Source of the DNA: Marasmius tenuissimus
Lineage: Eukaryota > Basidiomycota > Agaricomycetes > Agaricales > Marasmiaceae
Reading direction: 5' to 3'
Assembly: GCA_029532415.1 (NCBI GenBank)
Contig: JAQOTA010000071.1
Span: 868,001 to 932,000, forward strand
DNA: 64,000 bases
The notes under the pieces are model-generated. The model saw only the letters and a program-made list of their open reading frames with translations, was not told the origin of the DNA and searched no databases. The position numbers and the translations under genes are program-made. Positions 9,422-21,064 of this stretch are shown here, piece after piece (positions within the stretch are counted from its first letter, which is position 1; each line of letters begins with the position of its first letter).

Positions 9422-11401
9422 TTAGTCTTCTTCGCCATCCTCATCTTCATCCTCTCCATCACTCTCCACGCCGATGAGGCCACTGTTGCCTCCTTCCTTC
9501 TCTTCCCTCTCGCGAAGCTCTCGTCCAGCGGCACGTATCTTTGGACCGAATGCCTTCCTCGCACCAAAGTTGGCACCGACGTCCCAAATCTGGACCTTCG
9601 CTTTGGATCCACCAGCCGCGAGCGTGAGAGGATCGTCCGGAGAGAACGAGGTAGAAAACACTTTGCCCTGTGGACAATATTTAGCTTGTAAGGAGGCTAA
9701 AGGATTGTGACACTTACCACACCAAGATCCCTCGATGTGACCAGGCTGACATTGGATTTACCCTCGGAATCTTCGTCAATATTCCACACTTTGACGAGTT
9801 TGTCAGCTCCTCCGGTTACTAGACAGCCCTTGAAGTGAGGGTTGACGTCGATACTCGAGGCAGCACCGTCGTGTGCAGAGAGTGTGAATCGTGCAGGTGA
9901 AGGTTGATCGAGATTCGAAGGTAATGTCCGGACGTCAAAGTTGAGAACCAGCCCGTTCTCGAGGGATGCCTAGGCAAGTGCAATTCGTTCAGTCAAGCAC
10001 GACTACAAGAATTGGGATCAAAACTCACATAGAAGCCACTTTCGTGCCAGGGATCCCACCTCAACGACTCCACATCGCTGCCCAAAAACGCACCAACGCC
10101 AGTCTCTGGAGATCTCGAATCAAACACTCTCACTGTCCGATCGTAACTTCCCGTTAAGAGCACACTAGGATCCTTCTCGTTCCACTGTACAGCCTGCACC
10201 TTATCCTTGTGGACGTCAAAACTCCGTATAGCACCTCCCTCCCCGCCATCCCCAATCGTCGGATCCCTACTCAGATCCCACAACTTGACCGTCTTATCCG
10301 CACTCGCACTGGCGAGCAAATTCCTCTGTTTTTTATTCCAGCTCAGTCCAAGGACGGCATCAACGTGGAATCCCTTCTCCGTCGAACGCGATTTCGTCTT
10401 TTTCTTCTTCTTCTTTCCAGTTCCCAGGGGTATCGGTACATGTGCCTTTGTCTTATCCGGACGTCCCAACACGGAATTCGGGTACATGGCTTCCACAACA
10501 TCGAGCGACCATATCTCAATCTCTGGGTCCAATGTCCCCACCGCAATATAATTTCCGAATCCAGAGCCCGTCGGATCGTTCGTAGGACCAGAGGAGGTGG
10601 AAGCGGGTGGGAAATCGAGCCATTCAAGACATAGAGGGAAGTTGGGGAGCATGAGATCGTGGTGGACGTATAAATTTTCTTGAGATTCTTCGTAGACGTA
10701 GATCTCGAGTTGGGAGATGTCATCTTCGGTTTTAGCGACGACGAGAAGGTTGTCTGTAGGGAGGATTTCGAGTTCTTCGCGTTCGTTGGCTTCGTCGTCC
10801 TGCACGATGAGTTAAAGAGAAGTTCAAACATCAGGGGAGGGGAAAGACCTCTTTTAGGGTAATGTAAGGATCGTCTTCGTTGTCCTTGTAGTATGTCAAG
10901 CCCTTGATGTTGCTGAACGGTCCGATCGCTGAAGATAGTGGGTACGGGATTGGAATTGAGACGCGAACTGAACTTACGTTCTGTAGTGGTATCATCATCA
11001 TACTCGTCCATCTTGTATTTTGCCATATCATCATCTTGGTTATTAGATTTCGCAGCAGCAGGAGGTTTTGCGGTCTCATCGACATCCATTGCATCTGAAT
11101 CTTCACTTCATGCGAACAAAAAAGTATTATTGGGCTGGTATCGAACAGGAACCAATCAAGGGACTTACTCGACCCAGTCGTCCTCATCATCATCTTCACC
11201 CGCGCCTTCATCCTCTGCACCGTCTCCCAGTGTTTTTGCAGCTTCGTGCGCTCGTTTCAACTCTGTCCGGGCATCTTCTAATTCGATGTGCGCGAGAGCA
11301 CTGACACGCTCTAGTTCCTTGTCATCGAGGACGTATTTTGCGGGTTGTTGTACAGCTATGCCACGTTTAACCCACGCAACGGAGGATACGAGGTTGCTCA
11401 T
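9422..11401 (-). CDS. PWP1: WD40 protein Pwp1, ribosome biogenesis
   Basis: A multi-exon minus-strand gene starting MSNLVSSVAWVKRGIAVQQP, the conserved N-terminus of periodic tryptophan protein 1. An acidic stretch follows, then GLTYYKDNEDDPYIT and WD40 repeats, for example NLLASASADKTVKLWDLSR, VLLTGSYDRTVRVFDSRSP, GCLVTGGADKLVKVWN and LAAGGSKAKVQIWDVG. The protein ends in a very acidic tail (DGEDEDEDGEED). Pwp1 is a nuclear/nucleolar factor in large-subunit rRNA processing and chromatin marking at rDNA. Introns with GT-AG borders were seen near 9665-9716, 9975-10027, 10805-10850, 10927-10978 and 11100-11167. The start ATG is at 11399-11401. No lesion was seen. Confidence 0.9.
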
Positions 11402-11800
11402 CGAGAGCTTCGCTGGAAATTGCCTGACGGAGGCTGAGGGTCAAGAAAAAAAAATGAAAAGTCCTGTCACGAGGCGAATTTCTATATTTGGTTGGTCAAG
11501 CGCTCGTTTATTTTCGTTCGCTGAGTCTCTCACGCGAAGTGGGAAGCTTCTCTCTCTTCTCGTTTATCAACAGGCCTTTCCTCAAACCGTATCGCGATAA
11601 GAATGACTGGATTTCATCCCAAATTTACATACCCCGATACAGTGACAGCATAGTCTGTTCTCAGATGATCATCTCCTTGGCCGTTCTCGCATCATCTCTC
11701 TAGCGCGACGGTCCGAATTTAGCGGTGCCCACATAAAGCCATGTCAGGCTGTCAGCCAATGTCGAAATTTCTTTCTTCCCCTTTCCATTGACTCGTCACT

Positions 11801-12704
11801 ATGTCCCAAGCAAGTCCTTCTCCTCTCCTCATTCTTCCAGATTTATACTTACTAGTTTACACAAAAATGGATCTAGGCTTCCCGTTTGTCCAAAATACCC
11901 AAACCTGTCTCGCATTGGCTAGGCTACCGTTCAACCCCACCGCCAAAGCTTCCAGACTATCAGGTTTGGTTCTGGTCATTCGTTGCGGCGTTCTGCGGAA
12001 TCTCTGTTCTGCAAGCGGTATTTGGGCAAGCAGAATACTTCATTAGAAGAGGTGTTCCGAGTATTGTGGCGAGTTATGTGAGTGCTTTTGCCCCTTCATT
12101 CGATATGTCGGGCCTCATTGATACGTCCTCTCCAGGGAGCTTCGGCAGTCCTGGTCTACGGTGCCATAGAAGCACCTTTGGCTCAACCTCGAGCACTCGT
12201 TGGTGGGTAAGTTACTCATACTTTCAACTTTTACTTGTTCATTCAATTTTAACTCATTGCTTCCAAACCTTTCCCAGCCACTTCATCGGTGCCCTCATCG
12301 GAGTCTGCATAACTAAACTATTCCTTCTACTCCCCTCCGAAGAGCAATATCTCCAATACCAATGGCTCGCCGGTTCCTTAGCCTGCGCGACTGCTATTGT
12401 AGCAATGCAAATCACAGTCACCACGCACCCACCTGCTGGTGCCACCGCCCTGCTCGCTGCGACGAGCAAGGAGATCCGTGATCTCGGATGGTACTATCTA
12501 CCAGTTATCCTGTTGAGCTCAACGCTGGCATTGGCTGTTGCATTGTTGATCAACAATATTCAAAGGCGTTATCCGGCGTATTGGGTGGACTTGCCATCGC
12601 CGGCGGTTCCCCCAAAGCCTGAACCAGCACCGGAAGACAAGGAGAAGGATACGAACGATACTCCGGCGAGATCTGGCACAGTCACGCCTGCGTCTGCTGT
12701 ATAG
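11801..12704 (+). CDS. HPP-family integral membrane protein
   Basis: The spliced product contains four hydrophobic helices and the HPP-family segments ITVTTHPPAGATALLA and VPSIVASYGASAVLVYGA. Related bacterial and plant proteins act in nitrite transport, but fungal members are uncharacterised. Introns at about 12078-12136 and 12207-12278 have GT-AG borders. The first exon is unclear. An in-frame TAG at 11874-11876 means coding must begin after it or splice over it. The best fit is ATG at 11801 with a GC-AG intron 11810-11876 (GCAAGT donor), giving MSQASRLSKIPKP. The C-terminal tail is Pro/Glu-rich and hydrophilic. Confidence 0.8.
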
Positions 12705-12990
12705 AGACTCAGAGTGTGATTTTTGCTGATGTGTATATTTGTCGTCCCCTTTACCGCAGCCTATATGATACCTTGACGACATATACGGATATCCTCGTTT
12801 TCTTGACCACGATTATTTACATGACACCTACGCCGTGTGGTACTAACGGAAAGAGTAACTAGAAGTTTTTTTGATTGTACAATACACAGTTTACTTACAT
12901 CAACGCACTTTTGGTGAAATGAAGCATTTTGAACCGGAGATCAAGTTTGTGTGACACTGAATCGAACCCGTGCCTTTCCTTCCTACTTCC

Positions 12991-13498
12991 ATGTCATTTC
13001 TCATTGGACCCGTATCGGGTGCTCTGGTCGCTGGCGGGGTAAGCTTCTGTCGAACACCACATCTTGCTATCCTTCTAATACGATATCCTTCGGAACCAAG
13101 GTCTACTATGGCTTCTCTAACCTAATTCAAACCAGGTGCGTACACATGTTCCTTTTCATCCCCAGACGTGTACCAAACCGGTAACATTTCTCTTGCAGAA
13201 CTAGACAAATATCCACCGAGTACGTCTTCTGGACCTGAGTCTTGAGATACCGGTCAGACTCAACCCAAAAATCACCAACAGCCTTCACATTCAATCTATC
13301 CGCCTGACCGAAACCCCCACTATAATCCACGACGCCCCACGCTCGGCCGCATCTCGAGTCGCAGAGAAACCATTCACGGCACTCCTCCAAGCGAAATGGA
13401 ATCAAGAGATGGAAGGACTGTTTAGGTGGTGTAGGGATGCTGATAGACGAGTTGTCGAGTGGGGTAGGCGGACGGTGTATGGAGAGAAGTCGAGTTGA
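12991..13498 (+). CDS. MIC12: MICOS complex subunit Mic12 (AIM5-like)
   Basis: A four-exon gene too fragmented to show as a long open frame. Exons are 12991-13038, 13101-13135, 13199-13219 and 13282-13498, all with GT-AG borders. The protein of about 106 aa begins MSFLIGPVSGALVAGGVYYG, one membrane-spanning segment, followed by a hydrophilic domain containing SIRLTETPT and a C-terminal KWNQEMEGLFRWCRDADRRV. This layout and these words match fungal Mic12/Aim5, the small inner-membrane MICOS subunit that shapes mitochondrial crista junctions. The length fits. The call rests on recognition, not a search. It lies 286 bp downstream of the HPP gene in the same orientation. Confidence 0.72.
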
Positions 13499-13868
13499 GG
13501 GCTTTTCGAAGTCTTCAGGGATCGCGCTGTTAGAGTTTCTATATGCTGCATGCATCGTTTCCGGGCTTCACGCCGAATAAATCGGTTCAAATGAACCCTC
13601 GCTTCAGGCTCGTGGTGGTCGAGGACTGGGTTTGAGACGACTGATGGTCAATCTGGAGGAAGTCGGGGAACTTCGGATGCTGAGAGATTTGGATATCTAG
13701 TCCTCTCGGATCGAACGGTCGGGATGAAGTCCGGCGAGAGGACTACGAAGGAAGTGGTCGAGTACACATGGGCGTCTGATACAGAAGGAAAGAGGGTATG
13801 TGATTAACCTCGAGTGCAGTATCATCTACATAAGTGATGCAAGGCTGTATTTTCAGTCTGCTCCGCCT
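13499..13868. other. Intergenic stretch without a gene
   Basis: Between the convergent MIC12 and NACHT gene 1 ends there are 370 bp with no coding pattern and no repeat that I can recognise. Confidence 0.5.
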
Positions 13869-16443
13869 TCAATCTGGCAGTTCTAATCCTTCCAGTATCG
13901 GCTGCTCAGGTCCCTCTACAACCTCAATTTCAGGCATTTTATGTCCCGACACCAGAAGTTCGAAAAACAATCCGACTTGCGATTTGAGATTCTCCGCCTC
14001 AACTGCGTATCGTTCTGGACACATCTACGAGGAAGAGACCATAGTTGGCCATGATGAATAGAACAATTTGTGAGGTGAGCTGGTACGTAGACATACCTCA
14101 AGCCAATCGAGCAGCCTCTTGCGACGTTTCTTGATCTCAACTTCCGACATATATTGATCCCTGCAAGGATCCGTAGCTATATGTGAAAACAGTTTTTGAA
14201 ATTGGGCGAACAACTCAGCTCCAAACACGCAATGCTGGAGGAGCGAAGAATCGATCAGGTTCTTGAATATGTAGTAGCATCCCCAGCCCAAGAAGCCATC
14301 TGAGCAGTGAGAGGAAACGGTCAATACGAGAGCGTTCACTGCTCGCAGACAAGCTGCTTCGTAACGTCTGTGAAAGCGAGATGACGGTGCAAGGTCTGCA
14401 TTCGAGCCACAATGGCAATCTGCGACTTTGAACGTGAATGAGCATGGAGGGTTTGCCAAAATCTCCCTGAAGAACCCGGTATTCCAGCTTTCGTAGTCGT
14501 TAATTTTGAGAATCGCCCCATGCTCTAAAGCGTCGAATGCGGCGCGATCCTCTTTTGACTCATGCAGATCAATTGACGATTCGAGGTGAAAGTGTTTGAG
14601 CCGATTTTCGAAAAGGCCAATGATATCGGGATGCAGGTCACAGGCCTGGTCAAAGTAGTAAGTGCTATGGCCTGGGACATTCTGGGTAGACTAGAGAGAG
14701 AACATACTTTTGACTTTTGTAACCAAGACACCAAGTCATCAAATAACCCATCCCAATGCCAGCGCTCAACTCCACTTTGCGAAGATCTGCCAGCAATTCC
14801 TGGCTGGGAGAGTCATGGGGTAGACGAATGCAAAAAGGAATCCATTCGGTATAAAGCTCCTCGTGGTCCATGGGCTCGAAGAACTCAGGCTTGTACAGGC
14901 TGCGGGAAAGACCGGAGGTTATTTGATCGAACGAGTTGCTATGAAAGATCAATAGATCTCCTACCTGCAACACCTGAGCTTCTCAGCTGAGAGGGCTTGC
15001 AGCCACCGCCGCGCGAGGAAATGTGTTTGAGCGGGTCGATCGATGAAGAATATCCCAGAACGAGACGGATCGAAGAGATAATCGTTGAATGAGGTGTGAT
15101 ATACCTGAATTGGGTCCCAGCCACCTCGGATGTTAAGCACGGAATGCATTCCCCGCAGCGTCAGGTCCACTTCACCCGGAGCTAAGCACAGCAAGAATTC
15201 GATGACTTCAGGAGAAGGTGACAGAGGGGAAGGAACAATGAAGATTGCGGCAAGGACCGAGAGCAATTTCTCGCGATTGGGATTGACTGAAAGAATGATG
15301 TGATACAGTTGATCAAGTTCGGGAAAGGGTGAATTCGATGGCCGATTCCCAGGGGCATAGTTAAGGATAGTGCAAAGTTGGTCCAGAGGGTTGGAATAAG
15401 GAGTCTTGACAAATTTTACGGCGGTCGCGGCATAGACAAACTGACTGGAGGATTTATGTACAAGTTGTCCCAACTCGAGGTTCGACGGCCACGGTGACGG
15501 GAATCGAAGGCGAGCAAACTTCTGGCTTGTGCGTATGGCCTCGAACTCGTGAATAAACAGCCTCTCTATATCCTGATCGGTCTGGGAGGCATTGTTCAAC
15601 ACAATCCGCTGGACTAAACGACTGAAATTGTTCTCAAATGCTTCTCGAAGCCATGCCTCTGGACGACTGCAGATCAAGAATTTCAGAGGGGTGCGAGTCG
15701 AACAGGGTTGGTGGTAGGAAGACATAATGGTCGAAAAGATGCGCAATTGTGCCTCCTCATCCCCACATTCGTCCAGACCATCTAAAATGACCAAGTTTGG
15801 AACCTTTTGGGCCGGTCCCTGCCCAACTCCCGCCCATCTCGATTCCAGAGATGGGGCCAGGACAAGCTCCCGGAACTGGTCTTCTAAGTTAGCATCCAGT
15901 ATCGTTGGATGCTTGGAGATCTGGCGGCCAATGAAAGCCCGAAGGGCGGGTATGTGCTCCACGAAACCGAGTGCAATTGTTGGCATAAGGGCAGAGGGAT
16001 TGTTTCGCCTGGGATCCGACCTGAAGAAAAAGAAAGACGCCACGAGTCCATCATTCTCGAAGGACTTGGCAATAGTCAATGCAATCGCCGACTTCCCAAC
16101 ACCCGCTGTACCAGAGAGCCAACATATTGGAAGAGAGCTTTTGTCAGAGCTCCAGTGACGAATGTCTCCGAGAGCCTCTCTGCGAGTTCCTTCCAGGCAA
16201 TCTCCCCTCGCAAACTGATGTTCTGACGTGTGAGAGGCTCCCACACCTGCGACCGCATCGTGTAGACTTCTCAAGTACGCTACACCAAGAAACCAGTCAG
16301 GTTTAGGATGCTACGGTCAGAACAATTTGATTGGACGCACGATAAGAATCCGTTGTAGTAAAGTTCTGTACGATATTGGTGACATTGAAATCGCCTTCTC
16401 CGATCTCTTTGGGATCTCTGCCATAGCTGACGTTCTCAACCAT
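13869..16443 (-). CDS. NACHT-domain NTPase (NLR-like), gene 1
   Basis: Exon 1 starts at 16443 with MVENVSYGRD and a Gly/Asn-rich GDFNVTNIVQNFTTTDSY stretch. A 61 nt intron follows, then YLRSLHDAVAGVGASHTSEH and the NACHT core. Walker A is GTAGVGKSAIA, Walker B LVILDGLDEC and the sensor segment FLICSRPEAW. After LSAEKLRCC three or more introns join LLADLRKVELS, ACDLHPDIIGLFENR, KVADCHCGSNADLA and MCPERYAVEAENLKSQ, ending at TGA 13869-13871. The product is about 770 aa. No WD40, ankyrin or TPR repeats follow the NACHT domain. NACHT proteins in fungi act in nonself recognition and regulated cell death; a role here is inferred only. It lies 660 bp downstream of FunK1 copy 2 on the same strand. 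Confidence 0.8.
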
Positions 16444-16541
16444 GGTCGCCGGGTGCTACGTCACTTCGATCAAGGCTGGGTTTGTGGCGACGTGGAGAAC
16501 CTCGTGTGACCGGCGAGATCCCAAAGAGATCGGACAAGGCG
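16391..16541. repeat. Imperfect inverted repeat overlapping NACHT gene 1 exon 1
   Basis: The minus strand of exon 1 contains GAGATCCCAAAGAGATCGGA followed by GAAGGCG. The plus strand at about 16516-16541 repeats it as GAGATCCCAAAGAGATCGGA then CAAGGCG. The arms are about 27 bp, separated by roughly 95 bp. Confidence 0.75.
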
Positions 16542-17103
16542 GTCGTGGTCGTAGGGGAAGGCTCTTCACTCGCAAGACACGAGTTCAACACTTTAGGACC
16601 GTCACACGCTCTGGTTGGCCAATCCCGCACTTTCCGTAAGGGCGTTGGCGCTCGAGATATTTACGAGCAGTGAGGGCAATGGCCTCACAGCTACTCCAGC
16701 TGAAGTGTGGAAGGGTCGCAGAGTAGCCTTAACCGATCCTATGAATTTTTGAGGCAGGAATCCGAATAGATACCGAGATTATGGACATGGTGGGTGGGGT
16801 GAGGCACCAACGCGAGTATCCGGATTCCGGACCGAAGCAACATTACCCCCAACCTCTCCAGCCAAATCATGATCAAACCGTGACGTCGAGCAAAGTTGTT
16901 CATACAAGCGTAGCGCTTAGATACGTATACATGTGTCTATTGAGGTAAACAGGAAGGGAGAGGTATTGGATGTGCATATGGCTTTCACGAAGAGAAAAGT
17001 CCCAATATCGAGGAAGAGGATTATGACAAGCGTTTAATTTATCTACCAAGTGAAAACGATAGCAAGACAGAATGTTAAGGACTCCCAAGATAGCGTGTCT
17101 TTC
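16542..17103. other. Intergenic stretch between NACHT gene 1 and FunK1 copy 2
   Basis: This 560 bp region holds only short open frames. It contains the presumed promoter of NACHT gene 1 and the 3' UTR of FunK1 copy 2. I see no TATA box and no copy of the FunK1 promoter module. Confidence 0.45.
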
Positions 17104-19790
17104 TTAATTACCGCTTTCGAGTCGGAAGGGAGACACATCGCGAGAGTTCGATATTTTAGCGGGACGTTCATCGCCCGTCTGTTCTAGTGAACGAGTCCTG
17201 GGCCTTTTTCTGGCCTTCTCCAGTTCTTCCCCGACCTCACTCAGGAACTTTACGTGCGGTAGGGCGTGCTCCCTTGCGGCCTTGAAGATGCGTCTCATGA
17301 TGAGATGAACTCCTTTATAGGAATCATGGACCAACACCTTCTCGAGGGGACGTTCTACGCGCTCGTACGTGCCGCGCAGAAACTCTAGCGCATCTCCCAT
17401 CACTTTGGCCAGTTCCAGATACTCGAAACAGAGACGCTTCTGACAGTCCGCATAATCTGTTTGATCAGTGAGTAGGTAGGCCCGCGCGATGTTGCCATCG
17501 AGGGAAGACGGGAAGAGTTTGTCTGCATGGCGTGTACGCTGGGTATGCTCTTCTGGTGTCACGGATAGCGTTCCCGGTACCGTTGAGAATAGATTCCACA
17601 TCATAATCCACCAAATGGCTTCGACGTCGTGGAGATAATTGTGAAAGAACGGGATCACGTCTTGTGTTTCCGTCGTCGAACTTCCTTCGCCATTCGAATC
17701 ATCCACCCCGTACCGTGCGAGACGGTTTGACTTTGCAGCAGCTCGGAACCTGTAGGCTTCCGCTTGGACTTCAACTGACATGTAAGCGGGGGTGCCCTGC
17801 AATCCGAATTAATGAACACAGGAACGAATCGTGTAATGCGATAAAGCTCACCGTTTTATGATCATGCGGAAGGCCTGCTTCTTCTTGAAAGGGTCGAGCA
17901 TACTCCAAGTCCGTAATCTTGCAGACGTAAGTACCATCTGCTCTGTTGTAGCAGCGAAGGAGGTTTCCGACAGAAACATCACGATGAACCCATCCTGCAT
18001 AATAGAACACTTCGAGGCCTATAACAAACAGTGAGCAGAATATTCGGCTACTGGTTAAAGAACTGACATACCACTCAATGCATCGACTAGACAGTCGACG
18101 AGCACTTGTTGATCCTTGATGTCGTCGAGCCGCACCCCCACTTCATCGAACACCGTACGACAGTGCTTTCGAGATTCGTAGATGCGTGGCAAACCATTAT
18201 CCGGCCGGTCGAACTTGGGGATACTTCCTTCCTCTTCTTCGATACGATCGAAGCCCCCACCAGTACCGCGAGATATCCTTGAGTTGACGCCGCTAGATAT
18301 CGAAGGCTTCGACACACGGTGTGGCGTCTTCCTGACGAGTTCGTATATCCGGTCGGTAGGAGGAACACCGTTTCGGAAGTGGGCGTGCGTCGTGTCCTCT
18401 ACGCCACCCGCCATCACGATGATGTCGCAGAGGATCGTCATGAAGTACTTGGCGGGATCGTCACCCTCTCTGAGATCACGGGCCTGCCGATAGGCTTCCA
18501 GAATGAGCTTCTGCGTCTTGGACTCTGAATGGGCGTCGATGGTGAGCCAGCAGTCCTTGAGTACAGCGACACGTCGCCTCCGCTGCCCGTTGAATTCCTC
18601 TTCGATCGGATTCCCTTGGGCGTCTAACACGTACACCTCCCACACACGGATAGCGCGACCGAGGATGCGCATCGATTGGTGGTTGAAGATCAAAGATTTT
18701 GTACGATACCAGGTCGTCTCTCCGTTTTGGTTGAGGGCCTTATAATCATAGACCCATTTGCCTTTGAATTCAACCCGTTTGACTGTGAGATCGTAACCCA
18801 TCTCCTCCTTCGACGCAAAAGAGAGAGCAAGAATGAATTGGATGAATGGTTTGGGGTCCTGGCATGCAAGTAAGTACGACAAAAGAACGGGAAACACGAC
18901 AGTGAACGTGCCTCTACGAAGTTAAAACCTTCGGAAACGTAGGAGACCGCTCTCGAGAAAAACCAGAAACGGGTGTCACAGTTCTCGATCGTCAACCCAA
19001 ATCGGAATCGACGACGAGGGTCAGAGTATAGCATGTGTGCTGCATTGCCCACAACCTGCTGAATGTTCTGAAAACACAAGTCAGAAAGAAGTCTCGAACG
19101 AGAAGGAGGTAGACGTACTTGATTGACCTTGTCCAATTCGGTGTCGCTCTTCTTAAACTCTGCATTGACAACGCTGTCCCACAAACTCGATCTATCGTTC
19201 TTCGAGTCGCTACCGTCCACGAGCTCCATATCTGCATCGGTCCGGTACTCGCTATTCTGAGTATCTGACAGCGCAGTCTTGGTGGGGCGACACCGGAATC
19301 GAGCGGTGGGTTTCTTGCCAGGTAGGGTGACCTCGGTAGCTTTGACGATGCAGTCGCATATGTCTTGAATATGCTTGTAAACCACGTCCTCGTTACCCAT
19401 TTCTGTGGGATTAGCACTCTCGTACCATCCCCAGCGACCGCCATTCCCAACGACGCGAGTAGTTTTCGTCATGTCTATGCTGGACGTGTCCAAGAGCGCT
19501 TCTCCGTCCTTCCACACCATTGTCTTGAGCACATTCCAAGTTTCGTCTACGACTGTGTTGGAAACTTCGGGAAGAGGACCGTTCAAGAAGACGGGGACTT
19601 TGAGTTCTGGAAGAGTGCGTCCCATGGTCTGGAGAATCACTTTTCGAAATTCCGGTGCGCTGAACTTGTAATTCCTGCGAAAGGTAGAGTCGACCTTCCT
19701 TGGTGTCTGTCGGAGTACCTTGATGTCGGTATTGGGCCTGTTTTTCGGAGGAGTTTGAGGGGGATCGGTGGTGTTAGACGCGTCTGCCAT
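17104..19790 (-). CDS. FunK1-family protein kinase, copy 2
   Basis: Five exons in the same layout as copy 1, start ATG 19788-19790, stop TAA 17104-17106. Exons 1-4 are almost identical to copy 1, including WVHRDVSVGNLL and KITDLEYA. The last exon diverges clearly: copy 2 has AAAKSNRLARYGVDDSN and MGDALEFLRGTYERVERP where copy 1 has a longer acidic insert and MGKALELLRGLYERVERP. The basic C-terminal motif RKRPRTRSLEQTGDERPAKIS is retained. All splice sites and catalytic residues look intact. The gene forms the right arm of an inverted duplication. The mosaic pattern of identity suggests gene conversion between the copies. Confidence 0.85.
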
Positions 19791-20250
19791 GTTGGAGATA
19801 GAGTTGGAAGTCAAGAGTAAGAAGCAGTCATTCAACCACAACAAGAATTGAGCTTTTATACGCACCTTGACGCGTTCATTGTTCAAGTTGGTGGTTTATG
19901 GACAACCATTCTGGTCCAAACGGAGATAATGAGCACGCGGCAAATGTGGCAGGGCAGCAAAATTGCTACCGGCGATCATCCCGGCAATTGAAGCTCTATC
20001 CACTACCACGATACCAGTTCTCCTCCCTTCTCACTTACCTGAGACTATGAGAAGCCTAGCAATTGATACTGGGGTTAAAAATTGTGGTACTCCTGCCAGC
20101 TATTATGGGGAACTTCGACAGGGATTAGAACATCAACAATGGGCCAAGCAATTTTGAAGTTAACAATGTCAACATTGGGCGCGACCTTGTCCAGAACTTC
20201 ACCGCGACGCTCTCCGCTAGTGAGTCACAAATGATTCTTGAACACGACAG
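17550..20250 (-). repeat. Inverted duplication, right arm
   Basis: This is the partner of 4405-7010 in reverse orientation, covering FunK1 exons 1-4, the promoter module and the 5' part of a NACHT relic. The loop between the arms is about 10.5 kb and holds unrelated housekeeping genes. Boundaries were placed by eye. Confidence 0.7.
19854..19990 (-). promoter_or_regulatory. Shared FunK1 promoter module P2
   Basis: Read on the minus strand, the block has CAATTGCCGGGATGATCGCC, GCTGCC, CATTATCTCCGTTTGGACC, AACCACCAACTTGAACAATG and GTGCGTATAAAAG. The TATA box is the complement of 19854-19860, 63 bp from the ATG of copy 2, the same spacing as copy 1. Confidence 0.8.
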
Positions 20251-20434
20251 TGAGCAAGATTCTGACTCATGCTTTACATTGACAGCGTACAGGAGCCTCT
20301 GGAACGCGGTTGTGGGTGTTGCAGTTTCCCATATGTCAGAACAACAGTTTGCCAGGGGTACATGCTTCAAAGGAACTCACTTCGAGGGAGCGTTCGATTG
20401 GTACCACTCGATCCGCGTCGTAACGTGCCTCTGA
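20105..20434 (+). pseudogene. Relic of the 5' end of a NACHT gene (relic B)
   Basis: ATG 20105 opens MGNFDRD, then a stop, then NINNGPSNFEVNNVNIGRD and LVQNFTATLSA, matching the Gly/Asn-rich first exon of the NACHT genes. After an intron-like gap ending at TGACAG, the frame reads YRSLWNAVVGVAVSHMSEQQ followed by FARGTCFKGTHFEGAFDW, the counterpart of SLHDAVAGVGASHTSEHQFA. It stops at 20434 before the Walker A motif. In-frame stop plus truncation show it is a pseudogene. It is head-to-head with FunK1 copy 2. Confidence 0.7.
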
Positions 20435-21064
20435 CGTCTCCCATGTGGCATGTCGTCCATCCCCGCGACGCGCCAATGTTCCTCCAAGACTTGGAGTCAC
20501 ACAACACGATCGTGCTCGAATGGATATCTTCCATCTGATCTCCGTCTGCCAGTTTTAGTTGAAATTCACGCACCGTCGAAATATGTTTGTTCGCGGGCCA
20601 TCTCGCCATGCTGAACGTTGACCCAGTGGTGGGCACAGTCTCGAGCTTCCAGTCGCCAAATTCGGATGTCTCGAAAAGATGTTATTTGTCGCCTACTTAT
20701 GTACTGTACATAAGCCATCTGCACACACATGTATGTATGGAAGATCAGATTATTGTTGTACTGGGAAATTGACAGAAAGACAAGGGCTTCCGACCAGTCT
20801 GAAGGTAACACAAGTCAAGACTCGAAGGCGGGGGATCGATAACAAGACGAGAGACGTGAGAGGGAAGTCGTAAAACATCGTAGGAAGAAAGAGAATGACG
20901 CCCGGGCAAGACGATCCTCCCTCAATGTACCGTTAGTCCATGTGCTCGTCGGCGACTTCTATGGGGTTCGTGGGGACGTTGCCAGTGTTGGTCGCACGGC
21001 GGGGCGAGTGCCCCTTCAGAGGTCATCGGAGGTGTTCGATCTTGTCCTCTTCCGACTCGTCGTC
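20435..21064. other. Intergenic stretch between NACHT relic B and FunK1 copy 3
   Basis: Over 600 bp without a credible frame. The nearest part may be more decayed NACHT sequence, but I cannot align it by eye. Confidence 0.4.

Noticed and set aside
11886..12704. HPP protein starting at 11886
   Set aside because: The codon there is TTG, not ATG, and an in-frame stop lies just upstream, so a spliced leader exon is needed.
20231..20434. A small functional gene at NACHT relic B
   Set aside because: It matches the first part of the NACHT proteins but has an in-frame stop in exon 1 and ends before Walker A.
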